NCBI RefSeq assembly: GCF_004349235.1
Contig: NZ_SMKY01000001.1
Span: 55,265 to 119,264, forward strand
Origin: Actinomadura darangshiensis
GTDB lineage: Bacteria; Actinomycetota; Actinomycetes; Streptosporangiales; Streptosporangiaceae
Direction of reading: 5' to 3'
DNA length: 64,000 nt
Part shown: positions 35,175 through 44,106 of the stretch, one piece after another
How positions within the stretch are numbered: position 1 is the first letter of the stretch
Layout: each line of letters starts with the position of its first letter
Notes under the pieces: generated by a model
Database searches by the model: none
The model's input: the letters and a program-made list of their open reading frames with translations, nothing else
What the model was told of the DNA's origin: nothing
Program-made: the position numbers and the translations under genes

Positions 35175-36367
35175 GCGGTCGCGTAGCGGTTGGCGGGACG
35201 GGACAGGCCGAGGTGGCCGCGCAGCGTCGCGGTGTCGTACCGGGTCCGGAACGCGCCGCGGTTTTGGAGGATCGGGACGAGCCCCCGCGTGATCGCCGCC
35301 AGGTCGAGGGGGAGGACGGCGGGGCGCAGCCGGAACCCGTCCAGACCCGCGTCGCGCCAGTCGAGCAGAAGGTCGGCCAGTTCGCCGGGGGTGCCGGCGA
35401 AGATCTCGGCGTCGGAGGTGAGGGCGGCGCCGTCGAGCCCGTCCAGGCGGGCCTTGCGGGCGAGTGCCGCGCCCGGCTCCTCGTCGAGCAGCACGACGAG
35501 GTCGGCGAAGACCTTGAGCGGGTCGCCGGGCCGGTCGACGGTCCGTTCCGCCTCGCGGACCTGGGCGATGATGGTGACGGCGTCGGGCCGCGAGTGCGGG
35601 GTGATGTAGACGACGTCGGCGCCGCGGGCGGCGAACTCGTAGGGCCCGACGTCGTGCGCGAGGGCGGTGACGAGCGGCTGGCCCTGCGGCGGGCGCGGGG
35701 TGATCGAGGGGCCGCGAACGCTGAAGCGGGCGCCCTCGAAGTCGATGTAGTGCAGCTTGTCGCGGTCCAGGAAGCGGCCGGTGGCGGCGTCGCGGATCTC
35801 GGCGTCGTCCTCCCAGCTGTCCCAGAGCCGCCGCACCACCTCGACGAAGTCGGCGGCCTCCCCGAACAGCTCGGCGCTGAACGCCTTCCCGTCCGGGGTC
35901 GCGAACCACGGCAGGTCGAACTCGGGGAACGTCCGGCGGCCGAAGTGGGCGGCGTCGGAGAGCCGCGCGCCCGCGACCTGCGGCCGCCAGCCCGCGCGCC
36001 CTTGGCTCGCGTAGTCCAGGGACGCGATGCCGGTGGAGACGTGGAACGGCTCGGTGTGCGTGGTGATCGTGGTCGGGACGAGCCCGATCCGGGCGGTGGC
36101 GGGCGCGAGCCGGGCGGCGACCAGGACGGCGTCGAGGCGGCCCCGCACCTGGTCGGTGCGGTCGTCGGGCGCGGTCGGCCCGGACGACTGGAGGCCGAGG
36201 GAGTCCTCGATGGTGAGGAAGTCGAGCAGGCCGCGTTCGGCCTCGGCGGCCAGGTCCGTCCAGTAGCCGGCGGTGAACAGCTCGCCGGGGAGGGCGGCGG
36301 GGTCGCGCCAGGCGGCCGGGTGCCAGCCCGCGTCGGTGAGCGCGGCGGCCAGGTGCAGGCCGGTCAT
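35171..36367 (-). CDS. LLM-class flavin-dependent oxidoreductase
   Basis: A 398-residue LLM protein of the larger NtaA/SnaA-like branch: WTDLAAEAERGLLDFLTIED, RIGLVPTTITTHTEPFHVST, SLDYASQGRAGWRPQVAGAR and the ribityl-phosphate-side SITPRPPQGQPLVTALAHD. It ends with TRYDTATLRGHLGLSRP, similar to the C-terminus of the next gene (TDYTGPTLRDHLGLRGP), so the two are probably old duplicates. Coupled by ATGA overlaps at both ends. Confidence 0.88.
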   Translation of the reverse strand: MTGLHLAAALTDAGWHPAAWRDPAALPGELFTAGYWTDLAAEAERGLLDFLTIEDSLGLQSSGPTAPDDRTDQVRGRLDAVLVAARLAPATARIGLVPTTITTHTEPFHVSTGIASLDYASQGRAGWRPQVAGARLSDAAHFGRRTFPEFDLPWFATPDGKAFSAELFGEAADFVEVVRRLWDSWEDDAEIRDAATGRFLDRDKLHYIDFEGARFSVRGPSITPRPPQGQPLVTALAHDVGPYEFAARGADVVYITPHSRPDAVTIIAQVREAERTVDRPGDPLKVFADLVVLLDEEPGAALARKARLDGLDGAALTSDAEIFAGTPGELADLLLDWRDAGLDGFRLRPAVLPLDLAAITRGLVPILQNRGAFRTRYDTATLRGHLGLSRPANRYATA

Positions 36368-37710
36368 GACGCCTCCTCGTGGGCGCGGGGTCCCCGGAGG
36401 CCGAGGTGGTCGCGCAGCGTAGGTCCGGTGTAGTCGGTGCGGAACACGCCCTTCTCCTGCAGCAGCGGGACGACGTGCTCGACGAGGTCGTCGAGGCCGC
36501 CCGGGGTCAGGTGCGGGACGAACACGAAGCCGTCGGCGGCGTCGGTCTGGACGAACTCGTCGATCCGGTCGGCGACGGTGCGCGCGGTGCCGACGAACGT
36601 CTGCCGCGCGCTCGCCTCGATGACCAGCTCGCGGATGCTGAGGCCGCGCTCGGCGGCGAGGGCCCGCCACCGGCGGACGGTCTCGCCGCGGTCGCCGCGG
36701 AACTGCGCGCGGCCCTTCGAGACGCCCTCGTCGAGGTCGGGTTCGATGTCGGGGAGCGGCCCGTCGGGGTCGTAGGCGGACAGGTCCCGTCCCCAGTAGC
36801 CCTCCAGGAACGCGATGGCGTTCTGCGGGGAGACCTGCCCGCGGCGGATCTCGGCGGCGCGTTCGGCCGCGTCCTCCTCGGTGTCGCCCAGCACGTAGGT
36901 GACCGCCGGCATGATCTTCAGGTCGTCCGGGCGGCGGCCGTACCGGGCGAGCCGGCTCTTGACGTCCTTGTAGAAGGCGCGGCCGTCCTCCAGGGTGCCG
37001 TGCCGGCTGAAGATGACGTCGGCGTCGGCGGCGGCGAACTCGCGGCCGGCGGGCGAGTCGCCCGCCTGGATGATCACGGGGTGGCCCTGCGGCGGGCGCG
37101 GCACGTTGAACCGGCCCGCGATGTCGAACTGCGGGCCGCGGTGCGCGAACGCGCCGGCGCCGGGGCGGGCGAACTCCCCCTTCGCCGGGTCGGCGGGCAC
37201 GTCGCCGCCGCCCCAGGAGTCCCACAGTTCGCGGGCGGTGTGCAGGAACTCGGCGGCGCGGGTGTAGCGGTCGGCCTCGGCCAGGAAGCCGCCGCGCCGG
37301 AAGTTCTCACCGGTGAACGCGTCCCAGCTGGTCACGACGTTCCAGGCGGCGCGGCCTCCGCTGAGGTGGTCGACGGTGGCGAGGCGGCGCGCCACCTCGT
37401 AGGGCTCGTTGAAGGTGGAGTTGACGGTCGCGGCGAGGCCGAGGCGGGTGGTGACGGCCGACAGCGCCGACAGCACGGTCAGCGACTCGGGACGTCCCGC
37501 CACGTCCAGGTCGTGGATGCGTCCCTTCATCTCCCGCAGCCGCAGGCCCTCGGCGAGGAAGAAGAAGTCGAACCTGCCGCGCTCGGCGGTCTCGGCGAGG
37601 TGGACGAACGACCCGAGGTCGATCTGGCTGGCCGACCGGGGGTCCGTCCAGACGGTGGTGTTGTTGACGCCCGGGAAGTGGGCCGCCAGATGGATCTGCT
37701 TGACGGGCAT
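36364..37710 (-). CDS. NtaA/SnaA/DmoA-family FMN-dependent monooxygenase
   Basis: A 448-residue enzyme of the nitrilotriacetate/dimethylsulfide-monooxygenase family. Marks include IHLAAHFPGVNNTTVWTDPR, ERGRFDFFFLAEGLRLRE, LATVDHLSGGRAAWNVVTSW, the FNVPRPPQGHPVIIQAGDSP loop and SRHGTLEDGRAFYKDVK. Known relatives cleave C-N or C-S bonds using FMNH2 and oxygen (NTA, EDTA, dimethyl sulfide, pristinamycin precursors). In this setting, with a peptide-type importer and reductases, an organosulfur or N-substituted compound is likely; the sequence cannot choose. Its stop overlaps the next start; its ATG abuts the FMN reductase stop. Confidence 0.9.
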   Translation of the reverse strand: MPVKQIHLAAHFPGVNNTTVWTDPRSASQIDLGSFVHLAETAERGRFDFFFLAEGLRLREMKGRIHDLDVAGRPESLTVLSALSAVTTRLGLAATVNSTFNEPYEVARRLATVDHLSGGRAAWNVVTSWDAFTGENFRRGGFLAEADRYTRAAEFLHTARELWDSWGGGDVPADPAKGEFARPGAGAFAHRGPQFDIAGRFNVPRPPQGHPVIIQAGDSPAGREFAAADADVIFSRHGTLEDGRAFYKDVKSRLARYGRRPDDLKIMPAVTYVLGDTEEDAAERAAEIRRGQVSPQNAIAFLEGYWGRDLSAYDPDGPLPDIEPDLDEGVSKGRAQFRGDRGETVRRWRALAAERGLSIRELVIEASARQTFVGTARTVADRIDEFVQTDAADGFVFVPHLTPGGLDDLVEHVVPLLQEKGVFRTDYTGPTLRDHLGLRGPRAHEEAS

Positions 37711-38237
37711 CAGCGGGCTCCCGCGGTCGAGCCGGCGAGCGCGGCGGACACCTGCGGGGCGACGAGGTCCGCCCACGCGCCGAGCACCCCGGCGGCATCG
37801 GGCACCTGCGCCTCCAGGAACGCCAGCCCGGGGGTCGGAACGGTCGCGCCCAGCTCCACCAGGAGCGGCCGCAGGTGCACCTCCACGGCCAGGGAGTGCT
37901 TGGGGTCTCCCATCACCAGCAGCGGAAGCGCGACCGCCGAGGTGAGCGCGCCGCCGGGGAGGCGGTCGAGGAACACCTTCAGCAGGCCGGTGTAGGTGGC
38001 CTTGTAGGTCGGGCTCGCGACGACCAGGACGTCCGCCCGGGTGACCCGGTCGAGCGCGTCCCGCACCCCGGCCGCGGGCTCCGCGCCGAGCAGGACGGGT
38101 GCGAGCGCGGAGAGGTCGACGGCGTCCGGCTCTGCGGCGCGCCCGATCCGCCCGGCGACCGCTTCCGCGGCCTGGAGCGCGATTTGCAGCGTCCGGGACT
38201 CCGGACGCGGGTTCCCCACCAGGGCGAGGACGCTCAC
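37710..38237 (-). CDS. NAD(P)H-dependent FMN reductase (SsuE/MsuE-like)
   Basis: A 175-residue flavodoxin-fold reductase: VLALVGNPRPESRTLQIALQ, VLVVASPTYKATYTGLLKVF, LDRLPGGALTS and LPLLVMGDPKHSLAVE. The PTYKATYTG loop and size fit SsuE/MsuE-type reductases, which supply FMNH2 to alkanesulfonate and methanesulfonate monooxygenases. This supports a sulfur-scavenging role for the block. The GTG at 38237 overlaps the DUF1684 stop as GTGA. Confidence 0.88.
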   Translation of the reverse strand: MSVLALVGNPRPESRTLQIALQAAEAVAGRIGRAAEPDAVDLSALAPVLLGAEPAAGVRDALDRVTRADVLVVASPTYKATYTGLLKVFLDRLPGGALTSAVALPLLVMGDPKHSLAVEVHLRPLLVELGATVPTPGLAFLEAQVPDAAGVLGAWADLVAPQVSAALAGSTAGAR

Positions 38238-39070
38238 GACTCCGCCCCCTGCCCCGCGACGCGCTCGTAGGGGATCTTCTCGCCCGCCTCGACCGCGACC
38301 GGCAGCCGGTTCTCCGCGGGCGGCAGCGGGCACGTCGCGAACCCGGTGTACGCGCACGGCAGGTTGTGGGCCCGGTTGAAGTCGAGCGTCACCGTGCCGT
38401 CGGCGGCGGGCGCAGCGACGAACAGCGCGCGGTTCGCGGCGTAGGTGGTGACCCCGGACGTCGCGTCGGTGAACAGGATGAGCAAGTCGCCGGGCTCCTT
38501 GCCGTTGAACGCGGTGAGCGCGAGCGGCCGCCCGTCCAGCTCGAACTCGACCTTGCCGGGCGCGTCGTAGACGTGCTGGAGCCCCTCGACGGCGGCGCCG
38601 ACGGTGGTCGGGAGCGGCGCGTCGAACGCGACGTAGCGGCCGGTCACCGCCCAGTGCGGGTCGGGCGGGAAGGCGGGCGTGCCGCGGAACTCGGTGCGCA
38701 GCGGATGGCCTGGGTGGCGGGGCCGGACGAGGTCGTTGCCGCCGCGCTTGGCGACCTCGATCGCCGCGTCCCCCCAGCGCGCGGTGACGCCACCGCGTTC
38801 GGGCAGCACGCCGAACCGGTGCTCGCCGCGCACGGGCTCGCCGTCCACGACCAGTTCCTCGCCGTCGCCGAGGACGACGGCCACGCCCTCGGGGCCGGTG
38901 GTCCAGACGCCCGGCGCGTCGGGGAGGCGGCGCGGCTCCCCGTCCAGGAAGTGCAGGCCGGTGATCGCGAGGAAGCCGTGCGGGTCGGCGAGCCGCGCCT
39001 CCTGTGCGGCGTGCCAGGTCCGCCACTCCGCCGCGAACGCCTCGGTGGTCGTCGTGGTCTGTTCGGTCAT
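38234..39070 (-). CDS. DUF1684-domain protein
   Basis: A 278-residue protein of the DUF1684 family: [41 protein letters not shown]-like ([20 protein letters not shown]), [20 protein letters not shown] and the well-conserved end [36 protein letters not shown]. No enzymatic function is established; the family often accompanies transporters and oxygenases. Overlaps with both neighbours place it firmly in the operon. Confidence 0.88.
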   Translation of the reverse strand: MTEQTTTTTEAFAAEWRTWHAAQEARLADPHGFLAITGLHFLDGEPRRLPDAPGVWTTGPEGVAVVLGDGEELVVDGEPVRGEHRFGVLPERGGVTARWGDAAIEVAKRGGNDLVRPRHPGHPLRTEFRGTPAFPPDPHWAVTGRYVAFDAPLPTTVGAAVEGLQHVYDAPGKVEFELDGRPLALTAFNGKEPGDLLILFTDATSGVTTYAANRALFVAAPAADGTVTLDFNRAHNLPCAYTGFATCPLPPAENRLPVAVEAGEKIPYERVAGQGAES

Positions 39071-40714
39071 GTCCGGTCCTCCAACAGCCGTGCGCCTGGG
39101 GCGGCGATGGGCGCGTCCCCGCCGGGGATGGCGGCGAGCAGTTCGCGGGTGTAGTCGTGGGCCGGCGCGCCGAAGATGGCGCCGGTCGCGCCGGTCTCGA
39201 CGACCCGCCCGGCCTTCATGACCGCGACGCGGTGCGCGATCTGCCGGACGACCGCGAGGTCGTGCGAGATGAACAGGTACGCGACGCCCATGCCGTCCTG
39301 CAGCTCGGCGAGCAGGTCCAGGACCTGCGCCTGGACCGACACGTCCAGCGCCGAGACGGGCTCGTCGCACACCACGAGGTCGGGTTCCAAGGCCAGCGCG
39401 CGGGCGATCGCGACGCGCTGCCGCGGGCCGGCGCTCCAGCGTCGCGGCCGGGAGCGCGACGCGGTCGAGCAGGTCGCGGGCGCGGGCCGTGCGGGACGCC
39501 CGGTCCCCGACCCGGAACGCCCGCAGCGGTTCGGTGACCACCTCGCCGATCGAGAACCGGGGGTCGAGGGAGGCGTACGGGTTCTGGTAGACGAGCTGGG
39601 CCCGGCGCCGCAGCCGGCGCAGCCCCGCCCCGCCCGCCGCGGTGACGTCCTCGCCGTCGAACACGATCCGGCCGGACGTCGGCGGGACGAGCCGCAGGAT
39701 CAGCCGCGCGGTCGTCGACTTGCCCGACCCCGACTCGCCGACCAGCGCGAGCGTCCGGCCCCGGTGCAGGGTGAGGCCGATGTCGTCGACGGCGCGGACG
39801 GTCCGGCCGCGCGGCAGCGGGAAGTCCTTGACGAGGTGCTCGGCCGTGACCAGCACGGACTCGCCCGGCTCCGGCTCATCGGGCGGGGGCGCGGCGGGCC
39901 GGGCCCGGACGGCGGTGAGGCTCGGCGCGCTGTCCAGCAGCCGGCGCGTGTAGGCGTCCCGCGGGTCCTCGATGATCTGCCGCGCCGGGCCCGACTCCAC
40001 GACGCGGCCCTGCGACATCACGGCGATCCGCGCGGCCCGGTCGGCGGCGACGCCGAGATCGTGGGTGACGAGCAGCACGGCGGTGCCGAGCTCCTCGGTC
40101 AGGTGCTGGAGGTGGTCGAGGATCCGGCGCTGCACGGTGACGTCCAGGGCGCTGGTCGGCTCGTCCGCGACGATCAGCTGCGGCCCGGCGGCGATCGCGA
40201 CGGCGATCAGCGCACGCTGCCGCATGCCGCCCGACAGCTCGTGCGGGTACTGGCGCGCCCGGACCGCGGGCTCCGGCATCCCGGCGCGCTCCAGCGCCTC
40301 GGCCGCCGCCGCCGGCGCGCTGCGGCGGGTGGCGAGCCCGTGCAGCCGCAGCACCTCCGCGACCTGCTCGCCGATCCGCTTCACCGGGTTCAGCGAGACG
40401 CCCGGGTCCTGCGGGACCAGCCCGATCCGGGCGCCGCGGACGGTGCGCAGCTCCCGCTCCGAAAGCGCCGCCAGGTCGCGGCCCGCGAACCGGACAGCGC
40501 CGGCGTCGAGGGAGGCGTTCGGGGGCAGCAGCCGCAGCACGGCGTGCGCGGTCGTGCTCTTGCCCGAACCCGACTCCCCCACCAGCGCGACGATCTCCCC
40601 CGGCCGCACGTCCAGGCCGGCGCCGCGCACGGCCTCCACCCGGCTCGTCCTGGTCAGGTACGAGACGGACAGGTCCTCGATGGAAAGGAGCGGAGTCTCC
40701 TCGGGGCCGGTCAC
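39067..40714 (-). pseudogene. Fused dipeptide-type ABC ATPase, second half disrupted
   Basis: A DppD-DppF-style double ATPase starting at GTG 40714. The first half is intact: GESGSGKSTTAHAVL (Walker A), LSGGMRQRALIAVAIA (signature), LIVADEPTSALDVT (Walker B). The second half has Walker A ([15 protein letters not shown]) and [18 protein letters not shown]. After [10 protein letters not shown] near 39440, however, the ELSGGQ segment is missing and the frame changes; the rest ([20 protein letters not shown] to RLLEDRT) is read in another frame to 39067. Loss of the signature motif plus a frameshift disables one of the two ATP sites. The permease and binding protein upstream are also broken. Confidence 0.75.
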
Positions 40715-41166
40715 CGCCGCCCCCACTCGCCGTCGAGCGCCCGCGCGATCCGGTTCGTGGCGAGCACGGTCGCGGCGATCGTCAGGCCCGGCAGCGCGGT
40801 CATCCACCAGGCGTTCGCGAGGTAGTTGCGGCCGTCGGAGATCAGCGTCCCCCACTCCGGCGCGGGCGGCGCCGCGCCGTAGCCGAGGAAGCTCAGCGAC
40901 GACACCGCCAGCACCGCCGTGCCGAAGTCCAGTGTCGCGAGCACCAGCACCGGCCCGATCGCGTTCGGCAGGACGTGCCGTCCGAGGACCGCGTACCAGC
41001 GCGTCCCGCAGGACCGGGCCGCCTCCACGAACACCGCCTGCCGGACCCGCAGCACCTCCGACCGCATCACCCGCGCGAACGTCGCGACGCTGGCGACGCC
41101 CACGGCGACCGCGACCTTCACCGTCCCGTAGCCGAGCGCGGTGACCAGCGCGAGCGACAGGTGCCC
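40711..41166 (-). pseudogene. ABC permease (DppC-like), C-terminal half only
   Basis: The reading begins at the deletion joint near 41165 with HLSLALVTALGYGTVKVAVA and continues ATFARVMRSEVLRVRQAVFV, EAARSCGTRWYAVLGRHVLP, NAIGPVLVLATLDFGTAVLA to the stop at 40711. The EAA loop (EAARSCG) of binding-protein-dependent permeases is present, but the first membrane helices are gone. A GTG at 41121 could in principle start a 136-residue stub. It overlaps the ATPase start. Not a working permease. Confidence 0.8.
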
Positions 41167-41612
41167 TGGTAGCCGCTCAGGTAGCCCTCCGCCAGAAGGC
41201 CGAGCGCGCCGAGCTTGGGGACGGCGTCGAAGTTGGCCTTGACGACCTCGGCGGTCAGCGCGGTGCCGTCGCTGAAGGTGACGCCGGGCCGCAGGTGGAA
41301 GGTGAACGTCCGGGCGTCATCGCCGATGGTCCAGCTCTGCGCGAGCCAGGGGACGATCTTGCCGGTGGACGGGTCCTGGTCGGTGAGCGAGTCGACGACC
41401 TGGCGTACCGAGTAGATGGTGTCGTTGCTGGCGACCTGCTGGGGGTCGGCGCAGCCCGCGTCGGACCCGACGGCGAAGGTCAGGGTGCCGCCGGTCCGGG
41501 GCGTCCCGGCGCCGCCGCCGGACGCGCCGCCGCCCGGTCCGCACGCGGTGAGCGCCGCCAGTCCGGCCGCCACGACGGCGGCGCTCCGCCACGCTCTCGG
41601 CGTCGCTCTCAC
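41163..41612 (-). pseudogene. ABC peptide-type substrate-binding lipoprotein, N-terminal stub
   Basis: A GTG at 41612 (GAGAGG upstream) starts a lipoprotein signal (AAVVAAGLAALTACGPGGG) followed by the family-5 solute-binding opening: GGTLTFAVGSDAGCADPQQV, TIYSVRQVVDSLTDQDPSTG, IVPWLAQSWTIGDDARTFTF, HLRPGVTFSDGTALTAEVVK. After GYLSGYQGT it runs straight into the permease DNA in a wrong frame and stops at 41118. Roughly 380 C-terminal residues, the first permease gene and the start of the second have been removed by one deletion. The promoter upstream still looks intact. Confidence 0.85.
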
Positions 41613-41649
41613 GTGGACCTCTCCCCTCCAGGGCCTGCTGATCACCGTC

Positions 41650-41679
41650 AACGTAAGCGCCCCGCCATGTATCCGTCAA
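41650..41679 (-). promoter_or_regulatory. Candidate promoter of the importer/oxygenase operon
   Basis: On the minus strand TTGACG (41674-41679) and TACGTT (41650-41655) are separated by 18 bp, a good match to a vegetative actinomycete promoter. It points at the binding-protein stub, 38 bp before its GTG, and would drive the whole LLM operon. Confidence 0.5.
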
Positions 41680-41684
41680 TATCG

Positions 41685-41703
41685 ACCAATAAAGTAGGGA
41701 ATG
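41685..41703. promoter_or_regulatory. Candidate operator, copy A
   Basis: ACCAATAAAGTAGGGAATG lies just upstream of the -35 box above and matches ACCAAACCAGTAGGAAATA at 42360-42378 at 14 of 19 positions. It is AT-rich against a GC-rich background. Probably a shared regulator site for the flavin-oxygenase block. Confidence 0.45.
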
Positions 41704-41705
41704 AG

Positions 41706-42179
41706 TCAGCCGAGGCGGCGGAAGGCGCTCGCGTGGAACACCAGCGGCGGGACGTCCGGGGCGGCGTCCAGATCGTGCACGCGGAACACGACGATGTCGT
41801 GGTCGCCGGAGCGCACCCGCTGCTCGACCGTGCACTCGTACCAGGCGGACGCGCCCTCGACGAGCACGCCGCCGCCCGGCGTGGACCGCCACCCGACCCC
41901 GGCGAACCGGTCGCCGGTGCGGGCGCCGAGCCGCCGCCCGACGTCCTCCTGGTGCGCGCCGAGCACGCTGATCCCGATGCGGGGCAGCTCGCGCAGCAGC
42001 GGCCAGGTCGTGGACGTGTGCGCGACGCACACCGACACCAGCGGCGGATCGAGGGACACCGGGACGAACGAGCTGGCGGCGATGCCGACGGGCCTCCCGC
42101 CCGCCAGGCCCGCGACGACCGCGACGCCGGTCGGGTAGGCGCCGTAGACGCGGCGGAGGTTCAGGTCGAGCGCCGTCAT
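41706..42179 (-). CDS. Flavin reductase (HpaC/DIM6-like)
   Basis: A 157-residue flavin-reductase-domain protein: YGAYPTGVAVVAGLAGGRPV, GIAASSFVPVSLDPPLVSVC, TWPLLRELPRIGISVLGAHQ and the HDIVVFRVHDLD end. Such enzymes reduce free FMN/FAD with NAD(P)H for two-component oxygenases, here presumably the LLM enzymes downstream. The start is ATG 42179; upstream reading to 42341 has no ribosome site. A 54-bp AT-rich gap with a promoter separates it from the importer stub, so the operon may be transcribed from two promoters. Confidence 0.88.
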   Translation of the reverse strand: MTALDLNLRRVYGAYPTGVAVVAGLAGGRPVGIAASSFVPVSLDPPLVSVCVAHTSTTWPLLRELPRIGISVLGAHQEDVGRRLGARTGDRFAGVGWRSTPGGGVLVEGASAWYECTVEQRVRSGDHDIVVFRVHDLDAAPDVPPLVFHASAFRRLG

Positions 42180-42359
42180 CGCACCGTTCCCGCCGCGGGC
42201 GCCGGCGTGAGCGGTGGTCGGAGGGGGGTCGGGGTCACGTGGGCCTTCCTTTCGGGAGGGAATCCGCCGGTCAGGAACTCCCGGCCGACCGAGACCGGCC
42301 GAGGGCCGGAAGCATCCCGGCGACGCGGGGAGTGTAAGCACCCACCAGATGAAAAATCA

Positions 42360-42378
42360 ACCAAACCAGTAGGAAATA
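42360..42378. promoter_or_regulatory. Candidate operator, copy B
   Basis: ACCAAACCAGTAGGAAATA, the partner of 41685-41703. It sits in an AT-rich island about 180 bp upstream of the flavin reductase start, in the gap before the CoA catabolic locus. Confidence 0.45.
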
Positions 42379-42400
42379 CATGCAACCCCCACCCCGTTGG

Positions 42401-42721
42401 CTAGTTCTCGTCGGCCACCACGCCTAGGTAGGTGCCGTAGATCTCGGACTTTCCCGTGCGGCGTTCGGCCGTTCCCAGCAGGACCGACCGGGCGCCCGGT
42501 GGCTCGCCGGGCGCGACGACGTCGAACCGGACGTCGATCGGGCGGGACGTCGCCGGGTCCGTGATCTCCACCAGGACGACGACCGCCTCGCCGTCCACCT
42601 CGATCCCGGTCACGCGGTGCCGGGACGTCAGCTGCTGCGTCGAGTGGTCGCCGGGCAGCCGCAGCCGGATGGGCGCGCAGAGCTCACCCGGCCGCGGCGG
42701 CACGCACAGGCTCGTGGGCAT
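42401..42721 (-). CDS. Small conserved-looking protein, function unknown
   Basis: A 106-residue protein I do not recognise. It appears to be mostly beta structure (TGIEVDGEAVVVLVEITDPA, DVRFDVVAPGEPP, SVLLGTAERRTGKSEIYGTY). No membrane segment or catalytic motif is visible. It follows the amidohydrolase by 9 bp on the same strand and is the last gene of the five-gene thiolase-amidohydrolase operon, so a supporting role in that pathway is likely. Confidence 0.6.
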   Translation of the reverse strand: MPTSLCVPPRPGELCAPIRLRLPGDHSTQQLTSRHRVTGIEVDGEAVVVLVEITDPATSRPIDVRFDVVAPGEPPGARSVLLGTAERRTGKSEIYGTYLGVVADEN

Positions 42722-42730
42722 CGCCGGTCC

Positions 42731-44077
42731 CTAGACGTTCTCGCCAAGCTTCTCGGCGCGCCCGGAGATGTCGGCGTCCCCGGTGACCTGCGCCGGGTGC
42801 GTGTGGGCGAAGCCGGTCATCCGCGCCCACGCGTCCAGGTCGCGCTGGCTCGCCTCGTGGCCCACGTGCGTGACGACGTCGACGTCAGTCGCCTGCGAGC
42901 GCAGGTGCCCGGCACGCGCGTGCTCCTTCGGGATGTGCGCGAACGGGTCGAAGGAGTACGCCCTCATCGCGTTCTCGTGGGTGATCTTGTTGATGACCGC
43001 GTCGTCGAGGTGGCCGAGGCTCTCCATGACGTCCTCGGGAGCGAACGGCCAGTTGCTGTCGGAGTGCGGGTAGTCCGACTCCCAGCAGACCATGCCGGTG
43101 TCGAGCCAGTCGAGGAGCGTCGGGCCGACCTTGTCGGTGATGAAGCACGTGTGGATGTGCTTGTTGAACACGTCGGACGGGCCGTCGTAGCCGGGCGGGA
43201 AGGTCGCCTTCGTCCAGCCCGAGTGCCGGTTCTGCACGTGCTCGGCCCGCCAGAGGAAGTACGGGATCCAGCCGATGTCGCCCTCGGTCAGCGAGAATTT
43301 CAGCTCGGGGAAGTCGCCCCAGAACTCGGCCCACACCAGTTCGAGCAGCGTGTAGGCGCTCATGATGGACGACCCCGTCATGGCCACGCTCGCCGGCGCG
43401 TCACTGGAGAACATCGGCGCGCGCGAGGACGACCCGATGTGCGTGCACAGCACCGTCTTGCACTCGCTGGCCGCCTCGAACAGCGGGTACCAGTACTTGG
43501 TGTGGATGCTGGGCATCTTCAGCGCCTCGGGGTTCTCCGAGAACGTGACGGCGTGGCAGCCCTTGGCCGCGAGGCGGCGGATCTCCTTGGCGGCCTCGTC
43601 GACGTCGAACAGCGGGAGGATCCCGCACGGGATGAACCGGCCGGGGTACGCGCCGCACCACTCGTCGATGTGCCAGTCGTTGTACGCCTTGATCATGACC
43701 AGGTTGGTCTCGCGGTCCGGGCCCTGGTTCAGGACCTGGCCGGAGAACCCGGTCCAGTTCGGGAAGTTCAGCCCGGCGAGCTGGCCGCCGGCGTTCATGT
43801 CCCTGACCCGCTCGTCGACGTTGAAGCAGCCCGGACGCATCTCGTCGTAGCTGCTTGCGTCGATGTTGTACATCTCGCGGGGCTTCCCGGCGACGGCGTT
43901 CAGGCCCATGTTGCGGCCCCGGAGATCGCCGTAGTACCACTGCTGCACGCCGTCCGGTTCGAGGCGGACGCGCGGCATCCGGTCGCGGTACTTCCGCGGG
44001 ACGTGGGCGTCGAACATGTCGGCGGGCTCGGCGATGTGGTCGTCGACGCTGACGAGGATCAGGTCGTCCTTGTGCAT
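42731..44077 (-). CDS. Amidohydrolase-2-family metal-dependent hydrolase/decarboxylase
   Basis: A 448-residue TIM-barrel protein of the ACMSD/amidohydrolase_2 group. ILVSVDDHIAEPADMFDAHV supplies the N-terminal metal site (DDH in place of HxH). KTVLCTHIGSSSRAP gives the barrel histidine, and MVCWESDYPHSDSNWPFAPE the C-terminal aspartate with its conserved PHSDS. Related proteins decarboxylate or hydrolyse aromatic and CoA-pathway intermediates and are common next to Ltp2/DUF35 genes in actinomycete catabolic loci. The start is ATG 44077, 29 bp after the DUF35 gene. Confidence 0.85.
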   Translation of the reverse strand: MHKDDLILVSVDDHIAEPADMFDAHVPRKYRDRMPRVRLEPDGVQQWYYGDLRGRNMGLNAVAGKPREMYNIDASSYDEMRPGCFNVDERVRDMNAGGQLAGLNFPNWTGFSGQVLNQGPDRETNLVMIKAYNDWHIDEWCGAYPGRFIPCGILPLFDVDEAAKEIRRLAAKGCHAVTFSENPEALKMPSIHTKYWYPLFEAASECKTVLCTHIGSSSRAPMFSSDAPASVAMTGSSIMSAYTLLELVWAEFWGDFPELKFSLTEGDIGWIPYFLWRAEHVQNRHSGWTKATFPPGYDGPSDVFNKHIHTCFITDKVGPTLLDWLDTGMVCWESDYPHSDSNWPFAPEDVMESLGHLDDAVINKITHENAMRAYSFDPFAHIPKEHARAGHLRSQATDVDVVTHVGHEASQRDLDAWARMTGFAHTHPAQVTGDADISGRAEKLGENV

Positions 44078-44106
44078 GAGGAACCCTTCGCTCGGTCTTC
44101 CGGGAG

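Noticed and set aside
34104..35909. 601-residue reading of the second LLM gene
   Set aside because: The first 245 residues are the wrong frame of the neighbouring LLM gene; the true start is the ATG at 35174 coupled to its stop.
38234..40855. A single 873-residue ABC ATPase-DUF1684 fusion protein
   Set aside because: The frame joins the two only because the ATPase lost its LSGGQ segment and slipped frame; the DUF1684 gene has its own start at 39070 and the ATPase end is readable in another frame.
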